64,000 nucleotides of DNA from Herbaspirillum sp. RTI4 (GCF_034313965.1 NZ_JAVIWQ010000002.1:2976001-3040000); one strand, 5' to 3'. Positions 36,057 to 47,230 are shown, counted from the stretch's first letter. The notes: generated by a model not told the origin, from the letters alone. Numbers and translations: made by a program.

Positions 36057-37661
36057 ATGGTTAATCAAGATTCTAACATTGCACCAGGATTCACACTTTA
36101 TTTCAGTGAACACAATCAACGCCTTTTGCTGCCAATCGCCATCGTTGCCGAGCTTGTGTTCACGGCTGAGCTTGCGACCAAGAAGGCGGCAGCAGAAAAG
36201 GCGGCTGGTGCAGCCGCAGACGTTACAAAAACAACATTCGTCGAATCGAAACCGAAGCCGCTGCACGATAACATTTTAAGTTTGCGTCAAATCGACTTTG
36301 ATCTTTCCAGCATTCGCACAGACACCAAATACGACTTGTCGGACGCGATGACGCTCGCGACTCGTTTGCTCGCACAATCGACAGCTGCGCCGGACCGTGC
36401 CTCAGCGACGATGTCCAACGACTTGCTTGTTGCTATTTCCATGAGTATTGCTTACGAGCATGGCGACGGCAACCTGGTCGATGTTCTTAATTTTCTTCGC
36501 GATCCATTATGGGATTGCGCTGCACAAATATTCCAAGATTTTTCCCGACCTCAACCCGCGTTCCGGCAAGCAGATGCAGCTCGCTGGATGAGTGTTTTTC
36601 GTCGAAAAATCAGGAAGCTGACGACGGGTGATAAAGATAAGCTGGTGGTCGACTGTTACAAGCATTGGACAAGCGCTGGCGAGCCCACTGTCAAAGGTAG
36701 AAAGAGCACAAAGTCCCTAGCCCGAACACAAGTGTTTGACCAGGAGGAACTCGCAAAAGCAACGGTAAAGGTCAAAGAACTGAAAGAAGACCGGCGCGAT
36801 GCCGGCGCACGCATTTTTCAGAATGCTCATGCGAATAGCGGCACCCGGACATTGCCCGACGCCAAAGCGGCCCATGCGCGGTTGGAGGCGGCTAAGTCTC
36901 GCTTTGAAAATCTCATTGTGCCGATTGAGCGGCTGCAAATTGATTTAATCCTTGCCGGCGCTATGAAACCAAGCGATTTTCGTGTGACGCCGCTGCTCTT
37001 GCTGGGCGATCCCGGCATTGGAAAAACTTTTCTAGCAACGCAGCTTGCGGCCGCGCTTGGTGTATCAACGGAGAAAATTAGTGCCGGCGGCGCGCAGGGC
37101 GGTTTTCAACTAACCGGATCGCATAGTTCGTGGACTGGTTCGCGTCCGGGTATGCTTTTTTCGTTGCTCGCCGACGGTGATTCGGCTGCGCCGGTCGTGG
37201 TCATCGATGAGGTTGATAAAATCCATGACACTCAATATCCGGTCTTACCGGTACTGCTCGACTTGCTCGATACCGGCAGCAGCAAACAATTCAAAGATGA
37301 GTTTTTTGAACTGCAATTCGATGCCAGTCGAATCATCTTTGTCCTAACTGCAAACAGCATCGAGAACGTTCCTCCTGCCCTGTTGTCGCGTGTTGAGGTA
37401 TTCAACGTGCCGGCGCCTGAGCCGGTGCAACGGCTGCGCATCATTCAAGAAACGACTGAAATTTTACGCAGCAAAACAAAGCGGAAGATCACTCTGGACG
37501 AAAGGACCGGGGGCTTGTTGTCAGAACGCGTAGATATTGATCTCCGGCGAGTCACCAGGCTGGTCCATGAGGCATTTACTCGGGCAATGCAGGCTGGTGA
37601 TATGGTGGCGCATATTGCAGTGCCGCAGCAAGATGGGGGACGTAGCATCGGTTTTTATTAA
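36057..37661 (+). CDS. AAA+ ATPase with TraG-like insert (chimera)
   Basis: A 534-residue protein in two parts. Residues about 75-185 (DLSDAMTLATRLLAQ to WMSVFRRKIRKL) resemble part of a TraG/VirD4 coupling protein but lack its Walker motifs. Residues about 300-520 form an AAA+ domain of the Lon type: Walker A LLLGDPGIGKTFLA, Walker B PVVVIDEVDKI, sensor FVLTANSIENVPPALLSR. No protease domain follows. The N-terminus has an Ala/Lys-rich helix. The build suggests gene fusion by recombination, or a Lon-like AAA protein whose N-domain was replaced. An HTH regulator precedes it. Confidence 0.65.
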   Translation: MVNQDSNIAPGFTLYFSEHNQRLLLPIAIVAELVFTAELATKKAAAEKAAGAAADVTKTTFVESKPKPLHDNILSLRQIDFDLSSIRTDTKYDLSDAMTLATRLLAQSTAAPDRASATMSNDLLVAISMSIAYEHGDGNLVDVLNFLRDPLWDCAAQIFQDFSRPQPAFRQADAARWMSVFRRKIRKLTTGDKDKLVVDCYKHWTSAGEPTVKGRKSTKSLARTQVFDQEELAKATVKVKELKEDRRDAGARIFQNAHANSGTRTLPDAKAAHARLEAAKSRFENLIVPIERLQIDLILAGAMKPSDFRVTPLLLLGDPGIGKTFLATQLAAALGVSTEKISAGGAQGGFQLTGSHSSWTGSRPGMLFSLLADGDSAAPVVVIDEVDKIHDTQYPVLPVLLDLLDTGSSKQFKDEFFELQFDASRIIFVLTANSIENVPPALLSRVEVFNVPAPEPVQRLRIIQETTEILRSKTKRKITLDERTGGLLSERVDIDLRRVTRLVHEAFTRAMQAGDMVAHIAVPQQDGGRSIGFY

Positions 37662-38132
37662 CGAGTCACGTCTTAGTAGTCGCCTTTTAGCCACTCGCAC
37701 TCATCTCCTGCGCGAACTGCTGTGCGTGAAGGAAATAACCGGACACCAATGGCCGTAGGCGATGATAGAATTTCTGCTTAAGGTAAACCAGCTGGCCGAG
37801 CCTGCGCGACAAACTGATGTCAAATTCAGCGTCGCCGACGTCGCCGCCTTACGGATATTTTACTATGCCATAGGGAGCGAAGACGAGCAGCTCAATCCGG
37901 AGGCCGCGAGCCCAAGCGGCAAGCGCGTATGCCCGGGGCTGTTCCGGCGGCGTTTTCTTAATGTACTGGAAACTGCTCATCGGGCTGTCCATTTGCGCTT
38001 CCTTAGCGAGTAGGCGGCGCTGGCAGAAATGGCATCTTTTGCGCGCTTGATGGCCACCGCTGCTGCATTGCGAGTGAGTGGTGGTCTATTCAAAACCTCC
38101 ATTTGTCGGACCAGACGCGGGGGTGCTAGCTT
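37662..38132. other. Gene-poor stretch
   Basis: No supported gene; the 83-codon frame at 37762 has no recognisable feature. It is probably decayed mobile DNA between the AAA+ gene and an IS5-type remnant. Confidence 0.4.
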
Positions 38133-38305
38133 ACCTGTCGCGCCATGCATAGTACCCGCTAGATCGCATCCATCGCTGCCCGGTTTGCTACCCGTGGCCG
38201 ATGGCACCCAATGGATGCGGCTTCGGTGGTGTTCAACAACGGCTCCATCCGTCGCCACAGCGCATCCGTCAATTGCCAGCCGTCATCTCGCCTCTCCACA
38301 TCCAT
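38133..38305 (-). pseudogene. IS5-family transposase remnant (N-terminus)
   Basis: On the minus strand from ATG 38305 the frame reads GWQLTDALWRRMEPLLNTTE, then ANRAAMDAI and a stop, then RVLCMARQ. This is the N-terminal 'LTD-W-x-x-x-x-PLL' block of IS5/IS427-type transposases with an internal stop. The catalytic part is missing. Confidence 0.6.
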
Positions 38306-38374
38306 GATCGCCACTCCGGTCCAAAGCAATGTGTTCTTTAGACGGCTGCGCGCGCTTATGATTCTGCTGGTCGC

Positions 38375-38722
38375 CTAACGCAATAGGTTGTTAGTCTTGG
38401 CCCCGGCCAAAATATGTTCTGTCATAGCTTCTTGGCAAATACCCAAGTGTCTTCGGGCCATTTCGCTGAAATAGGTTCGGACCGTCGTGGCTTGAAGTTT
38501 GAATCCACACTTATCATTGAGCAATTTTGTGATCTGTTCCCAAGAGCACCCTTTTTTTCTAAGCACGAATAAATGTGGGATTAATATTTCGAAAGCTTTT
38601 TTTTGTGTCAAACCTTTTTGTTCATGTTTTTTGTGGATAACATTAAATATATCTCTAGAATTAGATGTATTTGAATTTGATACTGGTATTTCTGACTGGT
38701 GTTTTTTCGTTTTGGTGGTCAT
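38375..38722 (-). CDS. Hypothetical HTH-like protein downstream of the Rep-like gene
   Basis: A 115-residue protein, polar at the N-terminus. It contains a likely helix-turn-helix (GCSWEQITKLLNDKCGFKLQ ATTVRTYFSEM), resembling small regulators found on conjugative elements. It follows the interrupted Rep-like gene on the same strand with a 115-bp gap, so it may belong to the right-hand module. The coding sequence contains a perfect DnaA box (38632-38640), possibly by chance. Confidence 0.55.
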   Translation of the reverse strand: MTTKTKKHQSEIPVSNSNTSNSRDIFNVIHKKHEQKGLTQKKAFEILIPHLFVLRKKGCSWEQITKLLNDKCGFKLQATTVRTYFSEMARRHLGICQEAMTEHILAGAKTNNLLR

Positions 38723-39244
38723 TTAATGATTTCACTTTCAAGTTAATGTAAAGTACTGGTTTCGATAATTTGCGTTATTGTTATTGCTGCTGCTCCAATT
38801 AGATTTTTTTCTTTTCTGCAGCCTCTCGAATTTAGTTTTAGTGTTGCTGGTTGAAATAGTCCGATCGTATTCTCGAGCTATGCATCTGGTTTGTTTTTAT
38901 TTGGTATGCGAACCAATTTTTGATTTGTCGAAGCGATTCTCTGGCGATCTTTTTGTCCGTTTTTGGAGACTCTTGCATTCGCTGCTGGGAATTTATCTTC
39001 TGGACTTTGCTCTTGCGACGCTCTTCAATTCTGATTCCCCCTGCTGGCACAAATGCCCCGATCTTTTGCCGCTCAACGAGTCCTCTAAACCAACATAGCG
39101 GGCTGGTCTTAATCGAGGTGGTTTCGATTGCATCAGAAAGTTCGTCAAGTAGCGCTTGAGCATTCGACTGGTCCAACGTAAGAACTAGGCCGCCTATCGT
39201 TTGCCGCTCGGCAGCCGATAGCTGTGGGGGGAAGTGTGTGGTGG

Positions 39245-40454
<1,210 letters not shown>

Positions 40455-40903
40455 CTATCGAGGTGTCCGGGTAGATTAGACCACTACAGTGTAGTGGTTG
40501 TTGTTCGGACTCCTGTGATGGTTTTAGGGGTGACGTAGTTTTGTCATCCACGACGGTGACCCTTGACGTCACCCCCGTCCCCGACAAATTGTCGCCCTCG
40601 ACTTTTCCTGCTTCGTCGACGGATGACAATTTGTCGGGGCTTACCTTAGCGGCTATGCATAATCGGTATCCATTTGATGTTTGTCTTCCTGCAGACGTGT
40701 ATCGTGGGCTTACTGAAATAAGGCCAGCGGCCTCAAATTTCTGTATGCTGCGCTGAACGGTGCGGCCCGAAACGGAGCATTTCCCCGCGACAAATGGAAT
40801 ACCTGGCCAGCACTCATCGTAGTCATTTGCAGAGTCCGCTAGGGCCATCATTTCGGAGTGGGTGCCAACTTTTGTGCTCATGCCCAATTCATCGCGCGAA
40901 TAC

Positions 40904-41209
40904 TCATGTTTTCCCTCCTGCAGAAAGTCGCGGTCGCCCCAGCTTCACCGCATTACTGGTGTCCCCAGGCAAGATGTTCGAGCGCTTATCGCTAGAAATC
41001 GAGTCCAGCCGTAGCCTGATGTCCGCAACGAACCAACAAGCTCGTCGTTTCGCCGGGAATGCCGTCATGGGAAGTTCTCCCCGGTACGCCATCTGTGAGA
41101 CAGCTCCCTCCGTAGTCTTCAGCAGAGAAGCGAGCTCTGATCGTGAGATGATGGCCTGGGGGGCCATTCTTCCAAATGCCTGCCGAAAGTCAGTGTCAAT
41201 TTTTGCCAT
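40904..41209 (-). CDS. Module gene B, right copy: small HTH (excisionase/AlpA-like) protein
   Basis: A 101-residue paralogue of the protein at 8416-8721, with the same MAKIxxDFRQAF start, the LLKTTEGAVSQMAYRGELP helix-turn-helix and the C-terminal VKLGRPRLS. It is divergent from gene A (41307) and followed by gene C on the same strand, mirroring the left module in inverse orientation. Confidence 0.7.
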   Translation of the reverse strand: MAKIDTDFRQAFGRMAPQAIISRSELASLLKTTEGAVSQMAYRGELPMTAFPAKRRACWFVADIRLRLDSISSDKRSNILPGDTSNAVKLGRPRLSAGGKT

Positions 41210-41306
41210 TCGAGATCACCCGTTGATTGCAGTTATGATTGCCGTAGACTATTTTCTTATGGACCGTTATGGGAGGGCCAGATTTTGAAATCACAGAGGA
41301 GAAAAG

Positions 41307-42107
41307 GTGAATTTAGGACAAAATAGAGGGAAGCGATTGAAACCGGCATTGGCCCGTTTTGCTTCGATGCTGATTGAAGAGGCTAAAGATATTACTGGTC
41401 TTACCTACCCGCAGCTTGATGAAGCGCTTGGGATAGAAATTGGGCAAGCAATAAGGTATTCTCAATTTTCCAAAGGTAAAGAGAACCCTCGTGCGCCGCA
41501 TGCCGCAGGCATACAAGGGTTGGAAAACCGCGTTGCGCGATTGCTGAGAAGAACGGCGCACGTAGTCGTCGTTGAGAACAATGCCAAGATAGGTCCTGGT
41601 GGATTCGAGCAGCCCGATTTTATTGAAGGAGCTCCCGGCGACGGTTTGAACTTGCGAGCCGGCGACTCTGAGGACTTCCAACTTGGGTACGATGGAGGAT
41701 GGCCAACGTACCGGAGTCTAAAAGCCGATCCCACTACTATTTTTTGTCGCTACCCGCCGATATACGAACTTGTAACTCAAGAGCTGCACGACGACTGGCA
41801 TGAAATGCTGCAAATTTACTCATGGCAGTGGGGAGTCCTGTGGGATCGAGGTTTGCCCTGGCTTTCGCGAGAAGCGATGGAAGTGGCGGCCAACACTTCC
41901 ATTGACGCAGCCGTTGAAGAAATGACTGCTCAGGCAATGCAGAAGCGTGTTTATTTTGAAAAATCAAATGGCACTGAGGAGGGTAGGATACTGATCAAGC
42001 ACATAGCAGCGGCGTATTTTCCTTCACGGCAGGAGCCGGAGCTAGAGGACGCGTGGTGTTCTGAGTCTACCGGAAATTTGCCGGAATCGCCGAGTGATGT
42101 TCGGTGA
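41307..42107 (+). CDS. Module gene A, right copy (intact), unknown function
   Basis: A 266-residue protein, the intact version of the frameshifted gene at 7653-8319. Conserved blocks are GKRLKPALARFASMLIEEAK, a HVVVVENN segment, PGDGLNLR and the C-terminal WQWGVLWDRGLPWLSRE. The family is not recognised. Its 3' end contains TACCGGAAATTTGCCGGAA (42068-42086), an inverted version of the integrase arm-type repeat seen at both island ends. Confidence 0.6.
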   Translation: MNLGQNRGKRLKPALARFASMLIEEAKDITGLTYPQLDEALGIEIGQAIRYSQFSKGKENPRAPHAAGIQGLENRVARLLRRTAHVVVVENNAKIGPGGFEQPDFIEGAPGDGLNLRAGDSEDFQLGYDGGWPTYRSLKADPTTIFCRYPPIYELVTQELHDDWHEMLQIYSWQWGVLWDRGLPWLSREAMEVAANTSIDAAVEEMTAQAMQKRVYFEKSNGTEEGRILIKHIAAAYFPSRQEPELEDAWCSESTGNLPESPSDVR

Positions 42108-42195
42108 ACGTCAGTTGCCTTCGGTTATGGAATCCCTTGTAAAATCAAGTGATTAGCAGTAGTCTGAAGGTAGCTTGGTTTGACTCGTAAATGCA

Positions 42196-42960
42196 TTGAC
42201 GCCCCCTGAGCATGCCGTGTTTTTCTCTACGATGAGCAGGATTCGCCACTTGCTCGCAATTCCTGATTCGACTGAGATTTACCATGCCTCGTTCTCAGAG
42301 TTCATCCGCGCGAAAACGTCGGAACTGGAGCGAACCGTCCATGAGAAGATCGGGTGGTACTGCTCGCAAAACATGGGAACGAAATACTGCACCTCGAACG
42401 TAATTTTTCACCTGCTTCGTTCCGCAGAAAGCATGAAGTCTAAGGCTGTCGGACTTTGTTCTCAGGAATGGATCGACACTTGCGTCGAAATAGGCGTAAA
42501 TCCGGATACTCCAATACTTGACCTGAAGAGCTGTCTCTCGGCAGCCATCGCCCTTTCCGACGCGTCGAACGTTTTCAGGTTGCTCCTGCTTCAGCAGCGT
42601 GTGGAATTCCGTTACAAAACGCTTTTTGCGAAGAGCGCCTTTCTCGTCGCGGAGGCGATGACCGCACTCAAAAGGCCGCTAGATGCTACTAGGCACGCGA
42701 TCAGGTTCAACAGGCCAATCATATCTCTCGAAGAAAGCTCGCATCTCTCCTACCTCCTCATTGAAGGCGAGCATCAAGACGAAGTATTTGATCTGCTGGG
42801 AGCGTTGAGCTAAGCGCTGCACGAGTACCGATTCGCGAACACCGAAGGGTTCACGCTGGACGAGTTCGTTACGCAAACGCGCCTTGAGCTCTTGATGCCA
42901 ATTCACGCAAACTGTAAGCATCCACCCAATACATCTTTCGTAGCGACATGAACGTGCTTA
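42196..42960 (+). pseudogene. STAND/NACHT-type NTPase remnant
   Basis: The frame reads HLLAIPDSTEIYHASFSEFI, a segment typical of the region after the NTPase domain in NACHT/STAND proteins. A helical repeat-like tail ends in a stop at 42811. Beyond the stop the same frame continues sensibly (ALHEYRFANTEGFTLDEFV). The N-terminal NTPase domain is absent. This is a fragment of what may have been an Avs-like or related defence gene, cut by rearrangement. Confidence 0.5.
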
Positions 42961-42981
42961 TGCTGTCGGATTTTTCGGTGG

Positions 42982-43374
42982 ATGAAGACGATGGAAGGCA
43001 AGCAAGTAGTACCAGTAACGCCGCGCACTGCGCGACGCAGTTTCACAACAGATTTCAAGCGCGAGCTCGTGCGACAAGCGATGCTGCCGGACGTCTCTCG
43101 CGCAGCGTTGGCATTGGCCAACGGCATTAACGCCCATCAATTGGCACGCTGGTGTCGCGAGCATCAACGCGCCGATCACCTTACCTTCGTACCCGTCGTC
43201 AGCGCCGTGCCCACTGCCTCAGCCTATGCTCTTGCCCAGAGCGCGCCAGTCTCGCCGACAGAGATCGAGTGGCGGCATGGCGATACCTGAATCCTCATTC
43301 GGGGTAAAGTCGATGCCGAAATCTTGCGCACGGTCCTCTCGCAAACCTTGGCATCATCACGCACGACATGATCG
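42982..43374 (+). pseudogene. tnpA: IS66 TnpA with internal stop
   Basis: The N-terminal helix-turn-helix (RRSFTTDFKRELVRQAML, then ALANGINAHQLARWCREHQ) is clear. A TGA at 43288 interrupts the frame. The downstream frame RGKVDAEILRTVLSQTLASS is the normal end of TnpA, so the protein is truncated by a point mutation. Confidence 0.8.
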
Positions 43375-43712
43375 GCCTACCTCCCGGCATACAAGTGTGG
43401 CTCGTCGCGGGCGTGACCGACATGCGCCGTGGCTTTGATGGTTTGGCCGCCGTTGTCCAAACGAAACTTGCCCATCATCCTTACGGCGGCCAAGTGTTCG
43501 TCTTCCGCGGCCGGCGCGGCGACCGAATCAAGGTGCTCTGGTGGGATGGCCAGGGGCTGTGTTTGCTCTGCAAACGCCTTGAACACGGCTATTTCATCTG
43601 GCCCCAGGCCGATTCTGGCAGCGTGCATTTGAGCGCGGCACAGTTGTCGATGCTACTCGAAGGCATTGATTGGCGGCGTCCGCAGCGTACTGCGACACCC
43701 CGTGCGGCGTAG
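43368..43712 (+). CDS. tnpB: IS66 accessory protein TnpB
   Basis: A 114-residue protein with the TnpB signature: VWLVAGVTDMRRGFDGLAA, then VFVFRGRRGDRIKVLWWDG and CLLCKRLEHGYFIWP. The frame is intact. TnpB is needed with TnpA and TnpC for IS66 transposition. Confidence 0.93.
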   Translation: MIGLPPGIQVWLVAGVTDMRRGFDGLAAVVQTKLAHHPYGGQVFVFRGRRGDRIKVLWWDGQGLCLLCKRLEHGYFIWPQADSGSVHLSAAQLSMLLEGIDWRRPQRTATPRAA

Positions 43713-43756
43713 ACACGGCAGTTGTATACCTGCGCCGAAGTGCGTAAACTGTCGCC

Positions 43757-45305
43757 ATGGTCGAATCCCCCACCAATCCGCTTCCCACTAGCGTCGAATC
43801 ACTCCAGCGTATGGTTGCGGACCTCGCTGCCCAGGTCCGCAAACTCCAGTCGAATCTGAGCGCACGCGAACTGCTCATTGAGCATTTGCAGATCCAGATT
43901 GCGGCGCTTCACCGCCAAATGTACGGTCGCAAGTCCGAGAAGCTGGCGACGCAAATCGGTCAACTCGAGCTCAAACTCGAGGAACTGCTGCTCGATCACG
44001 GTGAAGATCCACCTGCGGCCAAGCCTGCCGAGCAGGAACGTACAATCCGCACACGCAAGCCGCTGCCGACAACGCTTCCACGCGACACTGTCGCGCATTT
44101 ACCGTCGGGCGAGGGTTGCCCGGACTGCGGCGGCGCGCTCAAATCAATTGGCGAGGATGTCGCCGAGCAACTTGAGTATGTGCCCCAGAGTTGGCGCGTG
44201 ATTCGGCACGTACGTCCCCAATATAGTTGTGCATGCTGTCAGTTGCTCGTGCAGGCGAGGGCACCATCAAGACCGATTGCCCGAGGACTGGCTGGCCCAA
44301 GTTTGCTGGCACACGTCATGATCAGCAAGTATGCAGATCATCTGCCGCTGTATCGTCAATCACAAATCTATGCACGTGACGGTCTCGACCTGGATCGCTC
44401 GACGCTCAGCGAATGGGTGGGCGGCGTCACACGCCTGCTGCGCCCATTGGTGGAGGCGCTTCGCCGCTATGTCATGGCCGGGCCAAGCGTGCACGCTGAT
44501 GACACGCCGGTGCCGATGTTGGCACCGGGCAAAGGCAAGACCGTCACCGGCCGTCTGTGGGCGTATGTCCGTGACGAACGCCCAGCGGGCTCGGTGAATG
44601 CTGCCGCGTTATGGATGGCGTTCACGTCGGATCGACGCGGCGAACATCCGCAGCAACACCTCAGCCAATTCAAGGGCATCATCCACGCCGACGGATTTGC
44701 GCGATACGATGCGTTGTATGGCGCGGTGCGGCGGCAAGCTGCCTGCTGGGCACATGCCAGACGCAAGTTCTATGAACTGACGAAATCGCATCCATCACCG
44801 GCGGCGGGCGAGGCCGTGCGTCGCATTGCGGCACTGTATGCCATTGAGGATCAAATCAGGGGCGAGCCCCCCGGATAAACGCTGGCAAGTAAGAACCGAG
44901 CACAGCAAACCACTGCTCGATAGCATGCGAGCGTGGCTCGACACACTGATCCCAGCGTTATCGAGTAAATCGGCGCTCGCCGGTGCGATCTACTATGCGC
45001 TTAATCGGTGGGACGCATTGAACACGTTCGTCCAGGATGGTCGTGCTGAGATCGATAACAATGCGGCCGAGCGCGCGTTGCGTGCCGTGGTATTGGGACG
45101 CAAAAACTTCTTATTTGCCGGTTCCGAGTCTGGCGGCGAACGCGCGGCCGCCCTGTACAGCCTGATCGGCACGGCCAAACTCAACGGCATTGAACCCGAG
45201 GCGTACCTGCGCGAAGTGCTCACGCGCATTGCGGATCACCCGGTGAATCGGATCGACGATCTGCTACCCTGGAACATCGCCTCCAGCACACGCCGCGAAG
45301 CTTAA
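43757..45305 (+). pseudogene. tnpC: IS66 transposase TnpC, frameshifted at a C-run
   Basis: The first part contains a coiled-coil N-terminus, a zinc-binding region (EGCPDCGGAL) and the DDE core (VHADDTPVPMLAPGKGKTVT, and [12 protein letters not shown]). The frame shifts at six Cs (44867-44872); with five Cs it would continue [11 protein letters not shown] into the C-terminal part with [12 protein letters not shown]. The latter runs to 45305 and is otherwise normal. It is disabled if the extra base is real. Confidence 0.85.
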
Positions 45306-45316
45306 AAAGCTTATCG

Positions 45317-45346
45317 AAGTGCCCATTTAATTTTAAATGGGCACTT
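45317..45346. terminator. Perfect hairpin after IS66
   Basis: AAGTGCCCATTTAA and its exact reverse complement flank a 2-bp centre. It lies 12 bp after the IS66 tnpC stop. It could be a terminator hairpin or the junction of two joined IS66 ends. No strong T-run follows. Confidence 0.45.
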
Positions 45347-45399
45347 GTGTCATGCCGCGGATCAATATCTCGCCATCGGAAATACGCCTCTCGCTAGAT

Positions 45400-45535
45400 G
45401 CCGTCGCTCGACGCTTACGGTTCAACGGTCATGACGTGCACACGTATACGAAGGAGGTGCTGGAACGCTTACCCTCACTGTCGGCCAGTCGTATCCGTGA
45501 ACTGTTGCCGCATTGCTGGGTGCCGGCAACTTAAG
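45400..45535 (+). pseudogene. Second IS66-type C-terminal remnant
   Basis: In one frame the sequence reads [20 protein letters not shown] and then LLPHCW, ending at 45535. This is the C-terminal IS66 element seen after the DDE domain. It is a leftover of another IS66-type transposase. Confidence 0.45.
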
Positions 45536-45639
45536 CCTGACTCACTCATTGCGCCAATATCTCGGCGTCAAGATGACTTGGCCGGGGGCTTACAGCCATT
45601 CCGACGCTATCGTCAAAGAACGTAACGCCGCACAGCTTT

Positions 45640-45863
45640 CGACACGCAGCCGCTGTCCATCTGATAGCTGCCGGCGCGGATGTCACTGTGATCCGAAGCT
45701 GGCTAGGACATGTCAGCCTCAATACCACCAATCACTACGCCCAAGCCAATCTGGACACCAAGCGAGCGGCCCTAGAGCTGCTCGATCATTCTTCAAAACA
45801 GCTAAAAAACCTCCGCGGTGGAAGCGTGACGAACGCTTGCTCGCCTGGCTCGATTCGCTCTGA
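45640..45863 (+). pseudogene. Tyrosine recombinase C-terminal remnant (XerD/RIT-like)
   Basis: The frame reads HAAAVHLIAAGADVTVIRSW, then LGHVSLNTTNHYAQANLDTK with the catalytic tyrosine. It then changes frame to PPRWKRDERLLAWLDSL and a stop. This is the end of a XerD-like recombinase of the type found in trios (RIT elements). The front part is missing. Confidence 0.65.
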
Positions 45864-46157
45864 TCGATGCCATAAATAATGTGAAGGAGAATCGCTGCCA
45901 ACGCCGGTCAGGCAAGGCCAAGATTGGGGTTCCTTCACGTTATTCGTTCCTGCTGATAACCTGCGTTATCGCCAGCTGGCGATAACGCAGGAGCGCCACC
46001 GAAGAAGGCACGATTGTGCGCTTCCAGCACCATCTCCGGCTTAGCGACGTAAGCGTCCAGCCGTCCCATGTAGAGTAAATACTTTGTTTAAGAAAAATGG
46101 GATATAGCCTACGCCAATCTTTGCTAATCCGTAATCAGTGAATTTAATAACCGGAGG
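45864..46157. other. Recombinase-element end with inverted repeat and long palindrome
   Basis: Non-coding. AATAATGTGAAGGA (45875-45888) faces a near-perfect reverse complement at 45931-45944. A perfect 32-bp palindrome follows at 45960-45991. This looks like the terminal structure of the recombinase element whose gene remnant precedes it. Confidence 0.5.
45960..45991. repeat. Perfect 32-bp palindrome
   Basis: CCTGCGTTATCGCCAG is followed directly by its exact reverse complement with no spacer. It is long enough to extrude as a cruciform. It lies between the recombinase remnant and the island integrase. Confidence 0.75.
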
Positions 46158-47183
46158 CTATCCCAGCTTTGCCAGTAAACTTTCCGGTTTTAGATGCGTA
46201 TATCGTTTGAGCATCTGCATACTTTTATGCCCGGTAATGCTAGCTACTTCCATAGGATGTAACCCTCGTTCGAAAAGTAGCGAAGTGGCTTCGTGGCGCA
46301 GATCGTGCCATCGTAGATTTTCAATCCCCAATTTGAGTAACATTTTTTTCCATATACAGACCACAGCATTTGATGTGGTATTTAGAATTAATCCAGTTGG
46401 TCGGTTCGCAAGATGCCCAAATTCATCTCTTGGATGAATTGACTCGAGTATGGTGATTGTTCGGCTAGACATGGGCAGTACTGCAGGAACGCCTTTGTTT
46501 TCCGGTCCTCGTGCATCCGATGGCATCCTGATCATGCGCGCAGGTAAATCAATCCATTCCCAGCGAAGTTTGAATAGTGTGCCTTGGCGCAAACTAGTTT
46601 CAATTGCGAGTCCAAAAGCAGGTAACGCAAAACAATTACTATGCGCGCTTAAACATGAATGAATCAGTTCGTACTCACCGGGCAGTAAGCGGCGATCGCG
46701 GGCTCTACTACCCCCAGGCTTGCGAATGTTGTCCAGAGGGTTAATGAGGCCCTCCATTCCCCATTCTTTACGGGCAATCTCGTAAAGGTGGCTGATGATC
46801 TGAAGTTCTAGCCGGATGGTGTTCTCTGCGCGTCCATCATTGCGCCGTTCATCGCGATAGCGGGCAAAATCCGCACCACGAAGATTGGCCAGCGTGCGAT
46901 AAGCAAGATCGTTTTTCAACCAGCGATCGATGCGACGGTTTTCTTGATAGGGGTGTCGCTTCGTGGGGACTATTTCTCGTTTATACCGTTCGAGTGCTGC
47001 CGACAATAACGTACTCTCAGCTTCGGTTCTATCGACAAAGAGTCCAGAATCCATTTCGGATTCAATGAGGCGCGCCCATTTTTGCGCTTCCCCCCGCGAG
47101 TCGAACGTACGGTAAATTGGTTTGTACCCTTTGCGCCTAACTTCCGCACGCCAAAATGCGCCACGTTGATTTATATATGCCAT
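46158..47183 (-). CDS. int: Tyrosine integrase of the tRNA-Asn island
   Basis: A 341-residue tyrosine recombinase with an N-terminal arm-binding/SAM-like region (residues 1-150) and a full catalytic domain. It has the first arginine in LAIETSLRQGTLFKLRW, the H-x-x-R box LRWHDLRHEA, GHKSMQ and the nucleophile in LKRYTHL. The gene starts 158 bp from the tRNA-Asn gene, as expected for tRNA-specific integrases. It probably drives integration and excision at the 47-bp repeat. Intact, so the island may still be excisable with an excisionase such as gene B. Confidence 0.95.
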   Translation of the reverse strand: MAYINQRGAFWRAEVRRKGYKPIYRTFDSRGEAQKWARLIESEMDSGLFVDRTEAESTLLSAALERYKREIVPTKRHPYQENRRIDRWLKNDLAYRTLANLRGADFARYRDERRNDGRAENTIRLELQIISHLYEIARKEWGMEGLINPLDNIRKPGGSRARDRRLLPGEYELIHSCLSAHSNCFALPAFGLAIETSLRQGTLFKLRWEWIDLPARMIRMPSDARGPENKGVPAVLPMSSRTITILESIHPRDEFGHLANRPTGLILNTTSNAVVCIWKKMLLKLGIENLRWHDLRHEATSLLFERGLHPMEVASITGHKSMQMLKRYTHLKPESLLAKLG

Positions 47184-47230
47184 GCCAGATTCTCCAAAAG
47201 TTGATTAAACGCTTGGTCTGGATTTTTTCA

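Larger units (their letters stand above)
42982..45305 (+). mobile_element. IS66-family element (tnpA, tnpB, tnpC), decayed
   Basis: Three genes in the IS66 order on the plus strand, with a nonsense codon in tnpA and a frameshift in tnpC. I could not fix both inverted repeats; GTAAGCATCCACCC at 42914 is a possible left end. The element separates the STAND remnant from recombinase debris. Confidence 0.85.

Noticed and set aside
37762..38013. An 83-codon frame after the AAA+ gene
   Set aside because: No recognised feature, and it lies in decayed DNA; support too weak.
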